A stretch of DNA of 6,281 bases from an uncultured Lachnospiraceae bacterium (GTDB lineage Bacteria > Bacillota > Clostridia > Lachnospirales > Lachnospiraceae): positions 12,534-18,814 of the forward strand of contig CAJTYN010000045.1 of the NCBI GenBank assembly GCA_910584115.1, in the 5' to 3' direction. The notes beneath the pieces are model-generated. The model saw only the letters and a list, made by a program, of their open reading frames with translations. It ran no database searches and was not told the origin of the DNA. The position numbers were made by a program, and so were the translations under genes. Of the stretch, positions 1-6,156 are shown piece by piece; within the stretch, counting starts at the first letter, position 1; every line of letters starts with the position of its first letter.

Positions 1-470
1 ACCGCCGGGTTTGCCGGATTTACAAACTGTCCTAAGATGACCGCTCCGTCGATCTCTTTGGAAAGTTCTTCTGCTCTTGCGATCGCTCCTTTCATCCCCT
101 TGGCGCCTTCTGTGAGTACCAGCTCTGCACCATATGCCTTCAAGAGATTTCTCCTCTCAACGCTCATGGTATCCGGCAGGGTGAGGATTGCCCGGTATCC
201 CTTTGCCGCCGCGACCGCAGCAAGGCCGATCCCTGTATTCCCGCTGGTCGGCTCGATGATGGTCGCCCCCTCTTTTAAGAGGCCTTTCTTTTCCGCATCC
301 TCGATCATGGCCAACGCGATACGGTCTTTCACGGAACCCGCCGGGTTGAAATATTCCAGCTTTGCGAGGATCGTGGCATCCGTTGCACCTGCTTTCTCTG
401 CATATCTATGTAGCTTCAGTATCGGGGTCTTTCCGATCAGCTCCAATGCACTTTCTTTGATCTGACTCAT
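1..470 (-). CDS. cysK: Cysteine synthase A (O-acetylserine sulfhydrylase), 3' end cut off by window edge
   Basis: PLP enzyme that makes L-cysteine from O-acetylserine and sulfide in the cytoplasm. The first 156 residues are visible (family about 300-310), starting MSQIKESALELIGKTP. The family's PLP-lysine motif is present as NPAGSVKDR with the Schiff-base lysine at K48, and the phosphate-binding loop reads PTSGNTG at about 74-80. The asparagine-loop region TLPDTMSVERR follows at about 95-105. The ATG at 470-468 is preceded by AAGGAGG with an 8-nt gap, which fixes the start. It is the last gene in the window, 167 nt beyond the amidotransferase-like gene, and has its own strong promoter and a palindromic leader, so it is probably regulated separately even if the upstream operon reads through. 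A cystathionine beta-synthase or CysM-type paralogue is less likely from these motifs but cannot be excluded without the C-terminal half. Confidence 0.95.
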   Translation of the reverse strand, partial: MSQIKESALELIGKTPILKLHRYAEKAGATDATILAKLEYFNPAGSVKDRIALAMIEDAEKKGLLKEGATIIEPTSGNTGIGLAAVAAAKGYRAILTLPDTMSVERRNLLKAYGAELVLTEGAKGMKGAIARAEELSKEIDGAVILGQFVNPANPA

Positions 471-496
471 GATGATGTCCTCCTTATACATATTTA

Positions 497-511
497 ACCA
501 ATCAGATTGGT
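497..511. promoter_or_regulatory. 15-nt perfect palindrome in cysK leader, candidate operator
   Basis: ACCAATCAGATTGGT is a perfect inverted repeat of 7-nt arms around one central base. It lies about 15-29 nt downstream of the transcription start predicted from the cysK promoter and upstream of the ribosome binding site. This placement fits a repressor that blocks RNA polymerase. Rrf2-family regulators such as CymR control cysteine genes in Firmicutes, so that family is a reasonable candidate; naming it is an inference. No regulator of this family is encoded in the window. Confidence 0.5.
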
Positions 512-531
512 AGGTTTTTGTCTATGCATAT

Positions 532-560
532 ATTATACTTTTCCATTTTTATCTTGTCAA
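532..560 (-). promoter_or_regulatory. Sigma-A promoter of cysK
   Basis: On the minus strand a perfect -35 box TTGACA (560-555) and a perfect -10 box TATAAT (537-532) are separated by exactly 17 nt. The predicted start is near 525, giving a leader of about 55 nt before the cysK ATG. Being full consensus, it should be strong when not repressed, which fits with the palindrome lying just downstream. Confidence 0.88.
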
Positions 561-581
561 TAGATTTTCTCGGTCAGAGTG

Positions 582-596
582 ATAGGTCTTTCCTAT
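582..596. promoter_or_regulatory. Possible LysR-type binding site upstream of cysK promoter
   Basis: ATAGG-N5-CCTAT is a 15-nt inverted repeat that fits the T-N11-A pattern typical of LysR-family sites. It sits about 22 nt upstream of the -35 box of cysK, a usual position for a LysR activator. The LysR-family gene in this window is the obvious candidate partner, but the match is short and it also overlaps a hairpin (585-611), so the assignment is weak. Confidence 0.28.
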
Positions 597-617
597 GATC
601 TTGGATAGACCGTTTTT
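585..617 (+). terminator. Weak plus-strand hairpin with T-run (possible antisense terminator)
   Basis: GGTCTTTCC (585-593) pairs with GGATAGACC (603-611) with one T-T mismatch and a 9-nt loop, and is followed on the plus strand by GTTTTTATA. That is the layout of an intrinsic terminator reading rightward, yet no plus-strand gene ends here. On the minus strand, where the genes lie, the hairpin has no downstream T-run, so it is not a good terminator for the operon. It may be chance. Confidence 0.22.
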
Positions 618-637
618 ATATATGCCCGTAAAGATGG

Positions 638-1408
638 TCACAGGTTTGCAAAATCCAAAAACAGCAGCCGCATCTTTTCTTCCGTTTCAAGAAACTCATT
701 TTTATGATCTGTGCCTTTGTACACCAGCTCTCCGTCCTGATAGGCGATCAGCGTATTCATCGGGACAGGCTCCCATACATGGTGGTCCAGCGGCTTCGTC
801 GATATCACAACGGCCTCTCCTTTCCGGCAGCTGTATAGGCTGTTTTTATAATTGGTATGCACATACATCAGTTCGCCGTCGAATAGAAGGAGATTGACCT
901 TGTTTTCCGGTGTGATCGCACAGAGGATCTCATCTGCCAGCTCAGACCTCTCCTGTCCGGACAATCCTTTTTTCTTTTCCAGTTCTTTATCCATCCGGCT
1001 GACGATGTATGCCAGGATCCGCTCGCTGTCCGTCTGCCCCCGTTGGCACTGCGTAAAGGGGTTCAGCAGATCGCAGTCAAAGATCGTCCCGTTATGCGCC
1101 AGCGTCCATGTCCTGTCGCTCTTATCCCGCATGATAAAAGGATGGGTGTTTTCGTAATCGAGGCTCCCTTTTGTAGCAAGCCTGATATGCGCGATCATCT
1201 TATCCGCTTCCACTTTAGATCGTAACCTCTGTTTCAGATAAACACTTTTGTGCGAGGCTTCCGGCTGTTTTTCCAGAGATACCGCATTTCCATAAAAAAA
1301 TGCCATCCCCCATCCGTTGGGATGTTCCACGCCATGTGAGAAGAACTCCGCGAGAAGTTCATTTAATGCTATCCTGCTGCGGGATGTCACGCCAAATAAC
1401 TCACACAT
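638..1408 (-). CDS. Class II glutamine amidotransferase-like Ntn hydrolase (EgtC/YafJ/Dug3 type)
   Basis: 256 residues, all accounted for by one glutamine amidotransferase class II domain (GATase_4-like). Cys2 directly after the initiator Met would become the N-terminal nucleophile (MCELFGV). The family motifs follow in order: NGWG at 31-34, AHIRLAT at 73-79, HPF at 89-91, the HNG oxyanion-hole motif at 105-107, TDSE at 126-129 and STKPL at 203-207. There is no synthase partner domain, so it is a free-standing amidohydrolase. Characterised relatives include EgtC, which removes the gamma-glutamyl group in ergothioneine synthesis, and yeast Dug3, part of a glutathione-degrading complex. Its ATG directly follows the TAG stop of the glutamate-cysteine ligase gene, with GGGGGAG just before that stop, so translation is probably coupled. 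The neighbour suggests a gamma-glutamyl thiol or amide substrate; this is an inference. Confidence 0.88.
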   Translation of the reverse strand: MCELFGVTSRSRIALNELLAEFFSHGVEHPNGWGMAFFYGNAVSLEKQPEASHKSVYLKQRLRSKVEADKMIAHIRLATKGSLDYENTHPFIMRDKSDRTWTLAHNGTIFDCDLLNPFTQCQRGQTDSERILAYIVSRMDKELEKKKGLSGQERSELADEILCAITPENKVNLLLFDGELMYVHTNYKNSLYSCRKGEAVVISTKPLDHHVWEPVPMNTLIAYQDGELVYKGTDHKNEFLETEEKMRLLFLDFANL

Positions 1409-2677
1409 CTACTCCCCCTGCCTTTCCTTGACAAACCCCAATCCCTTTTTTACATATCCACCTCCAAACCGTTTTCTGATCCTCCACGCATACCTGTTAT
1501 CTGCATCTATGAATTTTTCATATTCAAATCGTAAGACCTCATCCACATCGAACGAGAGTCCGTCGTAGAACTCTTTCATCATTTCGATCACTTTTAAGGC
1601 GGCGCGCGCTACGGAATAGATCCTGCCATCCGGCGTCAATATATTGACTGTCTTCAGATCGTATCGGGCGGCATTCTTAAAATTCTGCACCGCCTGGATC
1701 TGTTCCTTTTCGCCAAATGGTCGGCCCGGGACCGCGGCAAGCCAGGCCATCAGAAGCTGTGCAAAGACGATATCCTTTTCCTCCACACCCGCGCTCACAA
1801 GGGGATTTAGATCGAACATGCGCAGCTCTATATGATCGACGCCGTTTCGGCACAAGGACTCTAAGTTATTTTCTCCTGCCGGCTTTAACCGTATCGGATA
1901 ATACAATTCAGAAGCCGCCTTCAATAACCCCATATCCACATATTTTCGTATACTGTCTGCATATGCGGCAATATCATGATAATCCAGGATAGGCGCAAAT
2001 TCGTTCCAATATCCCATCTCACCGCATCTGACCGACGCCATCCCCGTAAACACATCCTGATCGTAAATGCCTTTCTCTACAAATGAGCTGTCAAGGAGCG
2101 GGCTTGCCGCGGTCACTGCCACGAGCAGCCAGCCATATGCAGCCATTTTCTGTGCAAGTTCCAGATAGAACCTGTTTTTGTATTCCCTGGGATCCGTCTC
2201 CTCTTGATATTTAAAGCCGGCTTCCAACAGTTTCTCGGAAAAGGAATAATTTACATGGATGCCTGAAAAAGTCATCTTATACCGTCCGTACTTCGCAGAT
2301 AGATACTCCCTATATGCCGTTTTCGAGATCTGGTTTTTTTCAAAGACAGCGACCGGTATATCACTTTCGTTCTGGATATAAGGTGGATTGGAAAACGGCC
2401 AGAGGTATTCCCGTTCCGGCAGGCTTTCTAATCTCTCATAAATACGCCTGGTGTGGGATCTCAGTTCTTCCACCGCTCCTTTTGCGCTGCTATGTACCGA
2501 TGTGTTGATCTCCGTCTGGTTTTCACAGAAGTCCTTTACGATATGCATATCATCGGGAAATGGATGCGGCGAATGGGATAGCGTGCCGTCTTTTTTTATC
2601 CGCAGGCTTTCTTTCTCCAGCCCAAAGTTCCCTTCTAAAATATATTTTTTCACATCATGCTCTTCTATATGCAGCAT
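1409..2677 (-). CDS. gshA: Glutamate-cysteine ligase, GshA/GshF-N type, stand-alone
   Basis: Catalyses ATP-dependent joining of the glutamate gamma-carboxyl to the cysteine amino group, giving gamma-glutamylcysteine. The 422-residue protein carries the family landmarks: GLEKESLR (19-26), DFCENQTEINT (49-59), FSGIHVNYSF (137-146), ASPLLDSS (191-198), ELYYPIRLKP (257-266) and IELRMFDLNP (283-292). These resemble the N-terminal ligase half of bifunctional GshF (GshAB). The C-terminal ATP-grasp half that adds glycine is absent, and no separate gshB is in the window, so the cluster by itself would stop at gamma-glutamylcysteine. The start ATG is 15 nt beyond the stop of the beta-lyase gene, with AGAGGCGG about 7 nt upstream as ribosome binding site. 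Its TAG stop abuts the ATG of the amidotransferase-like gene. EgtA of ergothioneine synthesis is another member of the wider ligase group, so the physiological acceptor need not lead to glutathione. Confidence 0.9.
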   Translation of the reverse strand: MLHIEEHDVKKYILEGNFGLEKESLRIKKDGTLSHSPHPFPDDMHIVKDFCENQTEINTSVHSSAKGAVEELRSHTRRIYERLESLPEREYLWPFSNPPYIQNESDIPVAVFEKNQISKTAYREYLSAKYGRYKMTFSGIHVNYSFSEKLLEAGFKYQEETDPREYKNRFYLELAQKMAAYGWLLVAVTAASPLLDSSFVEKGIYDQDVFTGMASVRCGEMGYWNEFAPILDYHDIAAYADSIRKYVDMGLLKAASELYYPIRLKPAGENNLESLCRNGVDHIELRMFDLNPLVSAGVEEKDIVFAQLLMAWLAAVPGRPFGEKEQIQAVQNFKNAARYDLKTVNILTPDGRIYSVARAALKVIEMMKEFYDGLSFDVDEVLRFEYEKFIDADNRYAWRIRKRFGGGYVKKGLGFVKERQGE

Positions 2678-2692
2678 TGCGTATCCGCCTCT

Positions 2693-3874
2693 CTATTCCT
2701 GTAATGCTTTTCTGATCCTCTCCAACGCTTCTGACAGTACGCTCCGGGGACAGGCCACATTGATCCTCTGAAATCCTCTCCCGCTCTCCCCAAATATCTT
2801 TCCACTGTCAAGCCACAGCTTTGCCTTATGTACGATCAGCCTCTCCAATGCATCTGTACTGAGTCCAGTCCCTCTGAAATCCAGCCACACGAGATAGGTC
2901 CCCTCATGTTCGATCATGCGCACGCCAGGAAGCTCTGCTTCCACATATCTCTTGGTAAACGCTATGTTATCTGCCACATAGGCATGCATTGCCTGATACC
3001 ACTCCTCCCCCTTGCTGTATGCGGCTTCACATGCGACAAGCCCCATAACGCCCAGTTGGCTCATGCCTGCCGCATCCAATCCCTTACAGAACTTACGCTT
3101 CAGATCGCGGTCTGGGATAAAGATGTTTGACATCATCAGGCTGGCAATGTTAAAGGTCTTACTCGGTGAGGTACAGACGATGCTGATATCCTCATATTCT
3201 TTTTTCAGATCTGCAAAGACGAGATGTTTTCCTTTGAATACAAGATCCTGATGGATCTCATCACTGACGACGATCACATGGTGCTCCACACAGATATCAC
3301 CCAATCCGGTCAGTTCTTCCCTTGTCCACACCCTTCCCACCGGATTGTGCGGATTACATAGGAAGAACAGCTTGATCTTTTCCTCCACGATCTTTTTTTC
3401 AAAGTCGTTAAAATCCATATGATAGCGGTCGTCCTCTCCCAGATATAATGTGCTGCTGACCACTTTTCGCCCATTGTCTTCGATCACTTCTGAAAATGGG
3501 TAATATACCGGTGATTGGATCAGCACGCCGTCCCCCGGTGCTGTATACGCCTTGACGGCCATCGCCAGTGCAGATACCACCCCCGGTGTCTTTACCAGCC
3601 ATCTCTCCTGTACTTCCCAGTCATGATGCTTCTTCATCCACGCCTTTACGCTCTCAAAATAGGGTCTCTGGGCCTCGCTGTATCCAAAGATCCCATGCTT
3701 TGCCCGCTCCACGAGCGCATCCTCGATATAAGAAGATGTCTTAAGATCCATATCCGCAACCCACAGAGGCAACACATCCTCCGGCAGCCCGCGCTGTCTT
3801 GCGAAGTCATATTTCAGGCTCCTCGTGCCTCTTCTGTCTATGATGCTGTCAAAATCAAGATTTCTTTCTGCCAT
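2693..3874 (-). CDS. patB: PatB/MalY-type cystathionine beta-lyase (C-S lyase)
   Basis: Fold-type I PLP enzyme of the aminotransferase class I/II group; MalY/PatB members cleave cystathionine and other cysteine S-conjugates by beta-elimination, giving pyruvate, ammonia and a thiol. Numbered from the chosen ATG, the 393-residue protein has PLWVADMD (36-43), the PLP-contact motif NPHNPVGRVW (174-183), SDEIHQDL (204-211), the Schiff-base lysine K239 in SPSKTFNIA (236-244) and the C-terminal RINVACPRS (370-378) with the carboxylate-binding arginine. A GTG nine bases upstream (3883) would add three residues, but AAGGTGG at 3886-3880 overlaps that GTG and sits 5 nt before the ATG at 3874, so the ATG is preferred. 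The gene overlaps the end of the trans-sulfuration gene by 20 nt in another frame. A role as aminotransferase is less likely than lyase. Substrate may be cystathionine, cystine or a xenobiotic or thiol conjugate. Confidence 0.88.
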   Translation of the reverse strand: MAERNLDFDSIIDRRGTRSLKYDFARQRGLPEDVLPLWVADMDLKTSSYIEDALVERAKHGIFGYSEAQRPYFESVKAWMKKHHDWEVQERWLVKTPGVVSALAMAVKAYTAPGDGVLIQSPVYYPFSEVIEDNGRKVVSSTLYLGEDDRYHMDFNDFEKKIVEEKIKLFFLCNPHNPVGRVWTREELTGLGDICVEHHVIVVSDEIHQDLVFKGKHLVFADLKKEYEDISIVCTSPSKTFNIASLMMSNIFIPDRDLKRKFCKGLDAAGMSQLGVMGLVACEAAYSKGEEWYQAMHAYVADNIAFTKRYVEAELPGVRMIEHEGTYLVWLDFRGTGLSTDALERLIVHKAKLWLDSGKIFGESGRGFQRINVACPRSVLSEALERIRKALQE

Positions 3875-5033
3875 ATGATCCACCTTCTATCTCACGAAAG
3901 ATCTTACCCAGTTCATCCAACAGATCTTTTACATCCTCGATCCCCACCGAAAGCCTGAGCGTACTGTCTGTGATCCCGTTTCTCTCCCTGATCTCTTCCG
4001 GCACATCCGCATGGGTCTGTGTGATCGGATAAGTGATCAGCGTCTCCACCCCTCCAAGGCTTTCTGCGTATTTGATCATACGGACTTTCTCTAAGATCGC
4101 CAATGCAGATCCCCTGCTCTCGACCTGGAACGTGAGCATCGCTCCAAACCCCCTTGCCTGCTTTTTCATGATCTCATATCCCGGATGTGTGGGAAAGCCC
4201 GGATAAATGACTTTCGTCACTGCTCTTTGTTCCTTTAACCACTCCGCTATGATCATCGCATTTTGCTGTGACTTCTCCATCCGGATGCCCAGCGTCTTGA
4301 TCCCACGCAGGATGAGCCAGCTGTCAAAGGGTGCGAGCCCCGATCCTGTCGTCTTGATCAAAAAGCGCAGCTTCTCACTGATGTCTTCCCTGTTTGTGAC
4401 CAAAAAACCGGCCAGCGTATCATTATGGCCTCCGAGATATTTCGTCCCGCTATGTACCACGATATCCGCGCCCAGATCCAATGGGTTCTGAAAATAGGGT
4501 GAAAGGAACGTATTGTCAACGATCAAGAGCAGCCCATGCTTTTTGGCTATCTTCCCGAGCGCCTCTATATCTGTCACATTCATCATGGGATTTGTGGGCG
4601 TCTCGATATAGATCGCCTTTGTATGGTCACGGACATGACTTTCCACATCTTCTTTATAACAGTCGATGCTTGAGAATGTGATCCCGTTTTTCTCTGATAC
4701 GTTCTGGAAAAGCCGGATGCTGCCCCCATACAGATCCGCGTCCACGATCAGATGGTCCCCCGGACGGAACAGCTCCATCATCAGAGCGATCGCCGCCATC
4801 CCTGTCGATAATGCCAGTGCATCGGATCCATTTTCCAGCGTCGCGACCACCTTTTCCAAATGCTCCCTCGTGGGGTTCTGCAGCCTGCTGTAATCATATC
4901 CTGTGCTCTTACCCACGCCCGGATGGGCAAAGGTCGCGGTCTGGTAGATCGGATAGCTCACCGCCCCATGATCGCTGCCGCGTCCCTCTTCTTCTTCCAG
5001 ATGCAGACATTTTGTCTCAATCCCTCTCGCCAT
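3855..5033 (-). CDS. Cys/Met-metabolism PLP enzyme, cystathionine gamma-synthase/O-acetylhomoserine sulfhydrylase type
   Basis: 392 residues, normal length for the trans-sulfuration family (MetB/MetI/MccB). Visible landmarks: YSRLQNPT (48-55), where a tyrosine and arginine from the neighbouring subunit contact PLP phosphate; STGMAA (76-81); DLYGGSIRLF (100-109); ETPTNP (144-149); D173 in VDNTF, pairing with the PLP ring nitrogen; Schiff-base K198 in HSGTKYLGG; and LGGVETLITYP (326-336) near the C terminus. Methionine gamma-lyases usually carry a cysteine in the LYGCT motif; here it is LYGGS, which favours cystathionine gamma-synthase, cystathionine gamma-lyase or O-acetylhomoserine sulfhydrylase. 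Sequence alone does not settle direction: with the beta-lyase next door it could feed homocysteine and methionine synthesis, or as a gamma-lyase return cysteine. It starts 15 nt after the regulator's stop, behind a very strong AGGAGGGAGG site, and overlaps the start of the beta-lyase gene. Confidence 0.88.
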   Translation of the reverse strand: MARGIETKCLHLEEEEGRGSDHGAVSYPIYQTATFAHPGVGKSTGYDYSRLQNPTREHLEKVVATLENGSDALALSTGMAAIALMMELFRPGDHLIVDADLYGGSIRLFQNVSEKNGITFSSIDCYKEDVESHVRDHTKAIYIETPTNPMMNVTDIEALGKIAKKHGLLLIVDNTFLSPYFQNPLDLGADIVVHSGTKYLGGHNDTLAGFLVTNREDISEKLRFLIKTTGSGLAPFDSWLILRGIKTLGIRMEKSQQNAMIIAEWLKEQRAVTKVIYPGFPTHPGYEIMKKQARGFGAMLTFQVESRGSALAILEKVRMIKYAESLGGVETLITYPITQTHADVPEEIRERNGITDSTLRLSVGIEDVKDLLDELGKIFREIEGGSYGRKKS

Positions 5034-5048
5034 GATCCTCCCTCCTGA

Positions 5049-5960
5049 TCAACCTAAAGATCTGTCCTTGTATTTCGCTATCTCCTCCAGATATCTCTGC
5101 CCGACCGCGCTGACGGGCGCGTCTTTCCTTGATATATATCCGATCGTCATCCTTTCATCTGATCTCAGTTTCACGGCACGATAATCCTTTCCATTGAGAT
5201 CCTCACATATGATCCCGGAGCACAGGGTAAACCCGTTCAGCCCGACCATCAGGTTCAGCAGAGTAGCCCTGTCATTGGCACGGATAAATCTTTTGTACTG
5301 ATAGGTACTCAAAACCTCTTCCGCAAAATAGAATGAATTGTGTTCACCCTGTGCAAAACCCAGACATGGGTACTCATCCAGTTCCTCCAATGCGATCTCC
5401 TGCCTCTCTGCCAACGGATGCCCTTTCCACATATATACATACACGCCGCATTCCAGCAAAGGTTCAAACTGCAGTCCGTATTCCGCAAACAGCTTATGTA
5501 ATACTTTCTTGTTGAGATCGTTCAGATATAAGATGCCGATCTCACTTTTATGGTTTTTGACATCCTCGATCACTTCATAAGTTTTCGTCTCATGCACTTC
5601 AAACTCATACTCATCCATCCCGTACTGCTTCACAAGCTCCACAAACGCATTGACCGCAAATGTGTAATGCTGCATGGATACGCTGAAACTTTTTTTCACT
5701 TTCGTCTGTGAGATATATTTTGCGTCCAGCAGCTCGTACTGCTCCATCACGGATCTTGCATACCCGATAAATTCTGCCCCTTTTATCGTCAGTGTGATCC
5801 CTGTCTTCGACCTTATGAATATGTCGAACCCGATCTCCTTCTCTAAGGACCGGATCGCGGAGGAAAGGCTCGGCTGTGATATAAAGAGCATCTTTGCCGC
5901 TTCATTCAGTGAGTTCTGTCCTGCTACTGCGATCACATATTTTAACTGGATCAATGTCAT
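5049..5960 (-). CDS. LysR-family transcriptional regulator, probable local regulator of sulfur metabolism
   Basis: 303 residues, usual length for the family. The N-terminal winged helix-turn-helix is clear: SLNEAAKMLFISQPSLSSAI at about 17-36, followed by RSLEKEIGFDIFIR and then LTIKGAEF of the wing. A linker helix (about 62-90) leads to a two-lobed periplasmic-binding-type effector domain (about 90-295). LysR relatives such as CmbR, CysB, CysL and MtaR sense sulfur precursors such as O-acetylserine or homocysteine; a similar role here is inferred from the neighbours. Unlike many LysR genes it is not divergent from its targets: it is the first gene of the operon, 15 nt before the trans-sulfuration gene. 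Two palindromes with the T-N11-A pattern, one in its own leader and one upstream of cysK, are candidate sites. The start ATG has GGGAGA about 7 nt upstream. Confidence 0.9.
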   Translation of the reverse strand: MTLIQLKYVIAVAGQNSLNEAAKMLFISQPSLSSAIRSLEKEIGFDIFIRSKTGITLTIKGAEFIGYARSVMEQYELLDAKYISQTKVKKSFSVSMQHYTFAVNAFVELVKQYGMDEYEFEVHETKTYEVIEDVKNHKSEIGILYLNDLNKKVLHKLFAEYGLQFEPLLECGVYVYMWKGHPLAERQEIALEELDEYPCLGFAQGEHNSFYFAEEVLSTYQYKRFIRANDRATLLNLMVGLNGFTLCSGIICEDLNGKDYRAVKLRSDERMTIGYISRKDAPVSAVGQRYLEEIAKYKDRSLG

Positions 5961-5974
5961 CTTTCATTCTCCCA

Positions 5975-6000
5975 TTAACCATATCAATATAGTATGTTAA
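5975..6000. promoter_or_regulatory. Palindromic leader of the operon, candidate LysR autoregulatory site
   Basis: The arms TTAACCATA (5975-5983) and TATGTTAA (5993-6000) are complementary apart from one unpaired C, around a 9-nt AT-rich centre. The inner part, CATA-N9-TATG, fits the T-N11-A rule of LysR-family sites. It lies just downstream of the promoter predicted at 6013-6042 and about 15 nt before the regulator's start codon, a position suited to negative autoregulation. The AT-rich composition makes chance palindromes more likely. Confidence 0.32.
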
Positions 6001-6012
6001 TATGCTTTAAGT

Positions 6013-6042
6013 ATCATACCACCAAAAACGATCTTTGTACAA
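6013..6042 (-). promoter_or_regulatory. Probable promoter of the LysR-led operon
   Basis: On the minus strand, TTGTAC (6042-6037) and an extended -10, TGG-TATGAT (hexamer 6018-6013), are separated by 18 nt. The predicted start is near 6006, about 45 nt before the regulator's ATG. It lies downstream of the terminator that ends the preceding gene, where an operon promoter is needed. The match is good but not full consensus. Confidence 0.55.
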
Positions 6043-6081
6043 TCCTTTTTTCCTTTAAATGGTCATAGCTTTTGACAATAC

Positions 6082-6105
6082 AAAAAGCAGCCAGACAGCT
6101 GCTTT
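6082..6105 (-). terminator. Intrinsic terminator of the upstream partial gene
   Basis: On the minus strand AAAGCAGC and GCTGCTTT form a perfect 8-bp stem with a 6-nt loop (TGTCTG), running directly into TTTTTG. It lies about 50 nt after the stop codon of the partial gene at the right edge and 40 nt before the operon promoter, so it separates the two transcription units. Confidence 0.8.
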
Positions 6106-6156
6106 CAGATGGATCGTGGGGCGGCTATATGACATCCGCCGTGTCCCGGTTTTCTT

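Noticed and set aside
37..465. Plus-strand open frame of 142 codons
   Set aside because: It lies opposite cysK, whose minus-strand frame has clear PLP-lysine and phosphate-loop motifs and a strong ribosome binding site; the plus-strand product has no recognisable features.
471..531. Cysteine T-box or SAM riboswitch in the cysK leader
   Set aside because: The leader is only about 55 nt, far too short for either, and has no T-box sequence or antiterminator/terminator pair.
3515..3958. Plus-strand open frame of 147 codons
   Set aside because: It is antisense to the conserved beta-lyase and trans-sulfuration genes, lacks a ribosome binding site and has low-complexity, Pro/His/Arg-rich composition typical of shadow frames.
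3855..5033. Methionine gamma-lyase as the identity of the trans-sulfuration enzyme
   Set aside because: The usual cysteine in the LYGCT motif is replaced by glycine (LYGGS), and the C-terminal LGGVETLITYP and GIEDVKDLL stretches are standard for the cystathionine gamma-synthase/lyase group.
6120..6140. GGCGG/CCGCC hairpin after the partial gene
   Set aside because: Only 5 bp with an 11-nt loop and no T-run on either strand; the neighbouring 8-bp stem with TTTTT is the better terminator.
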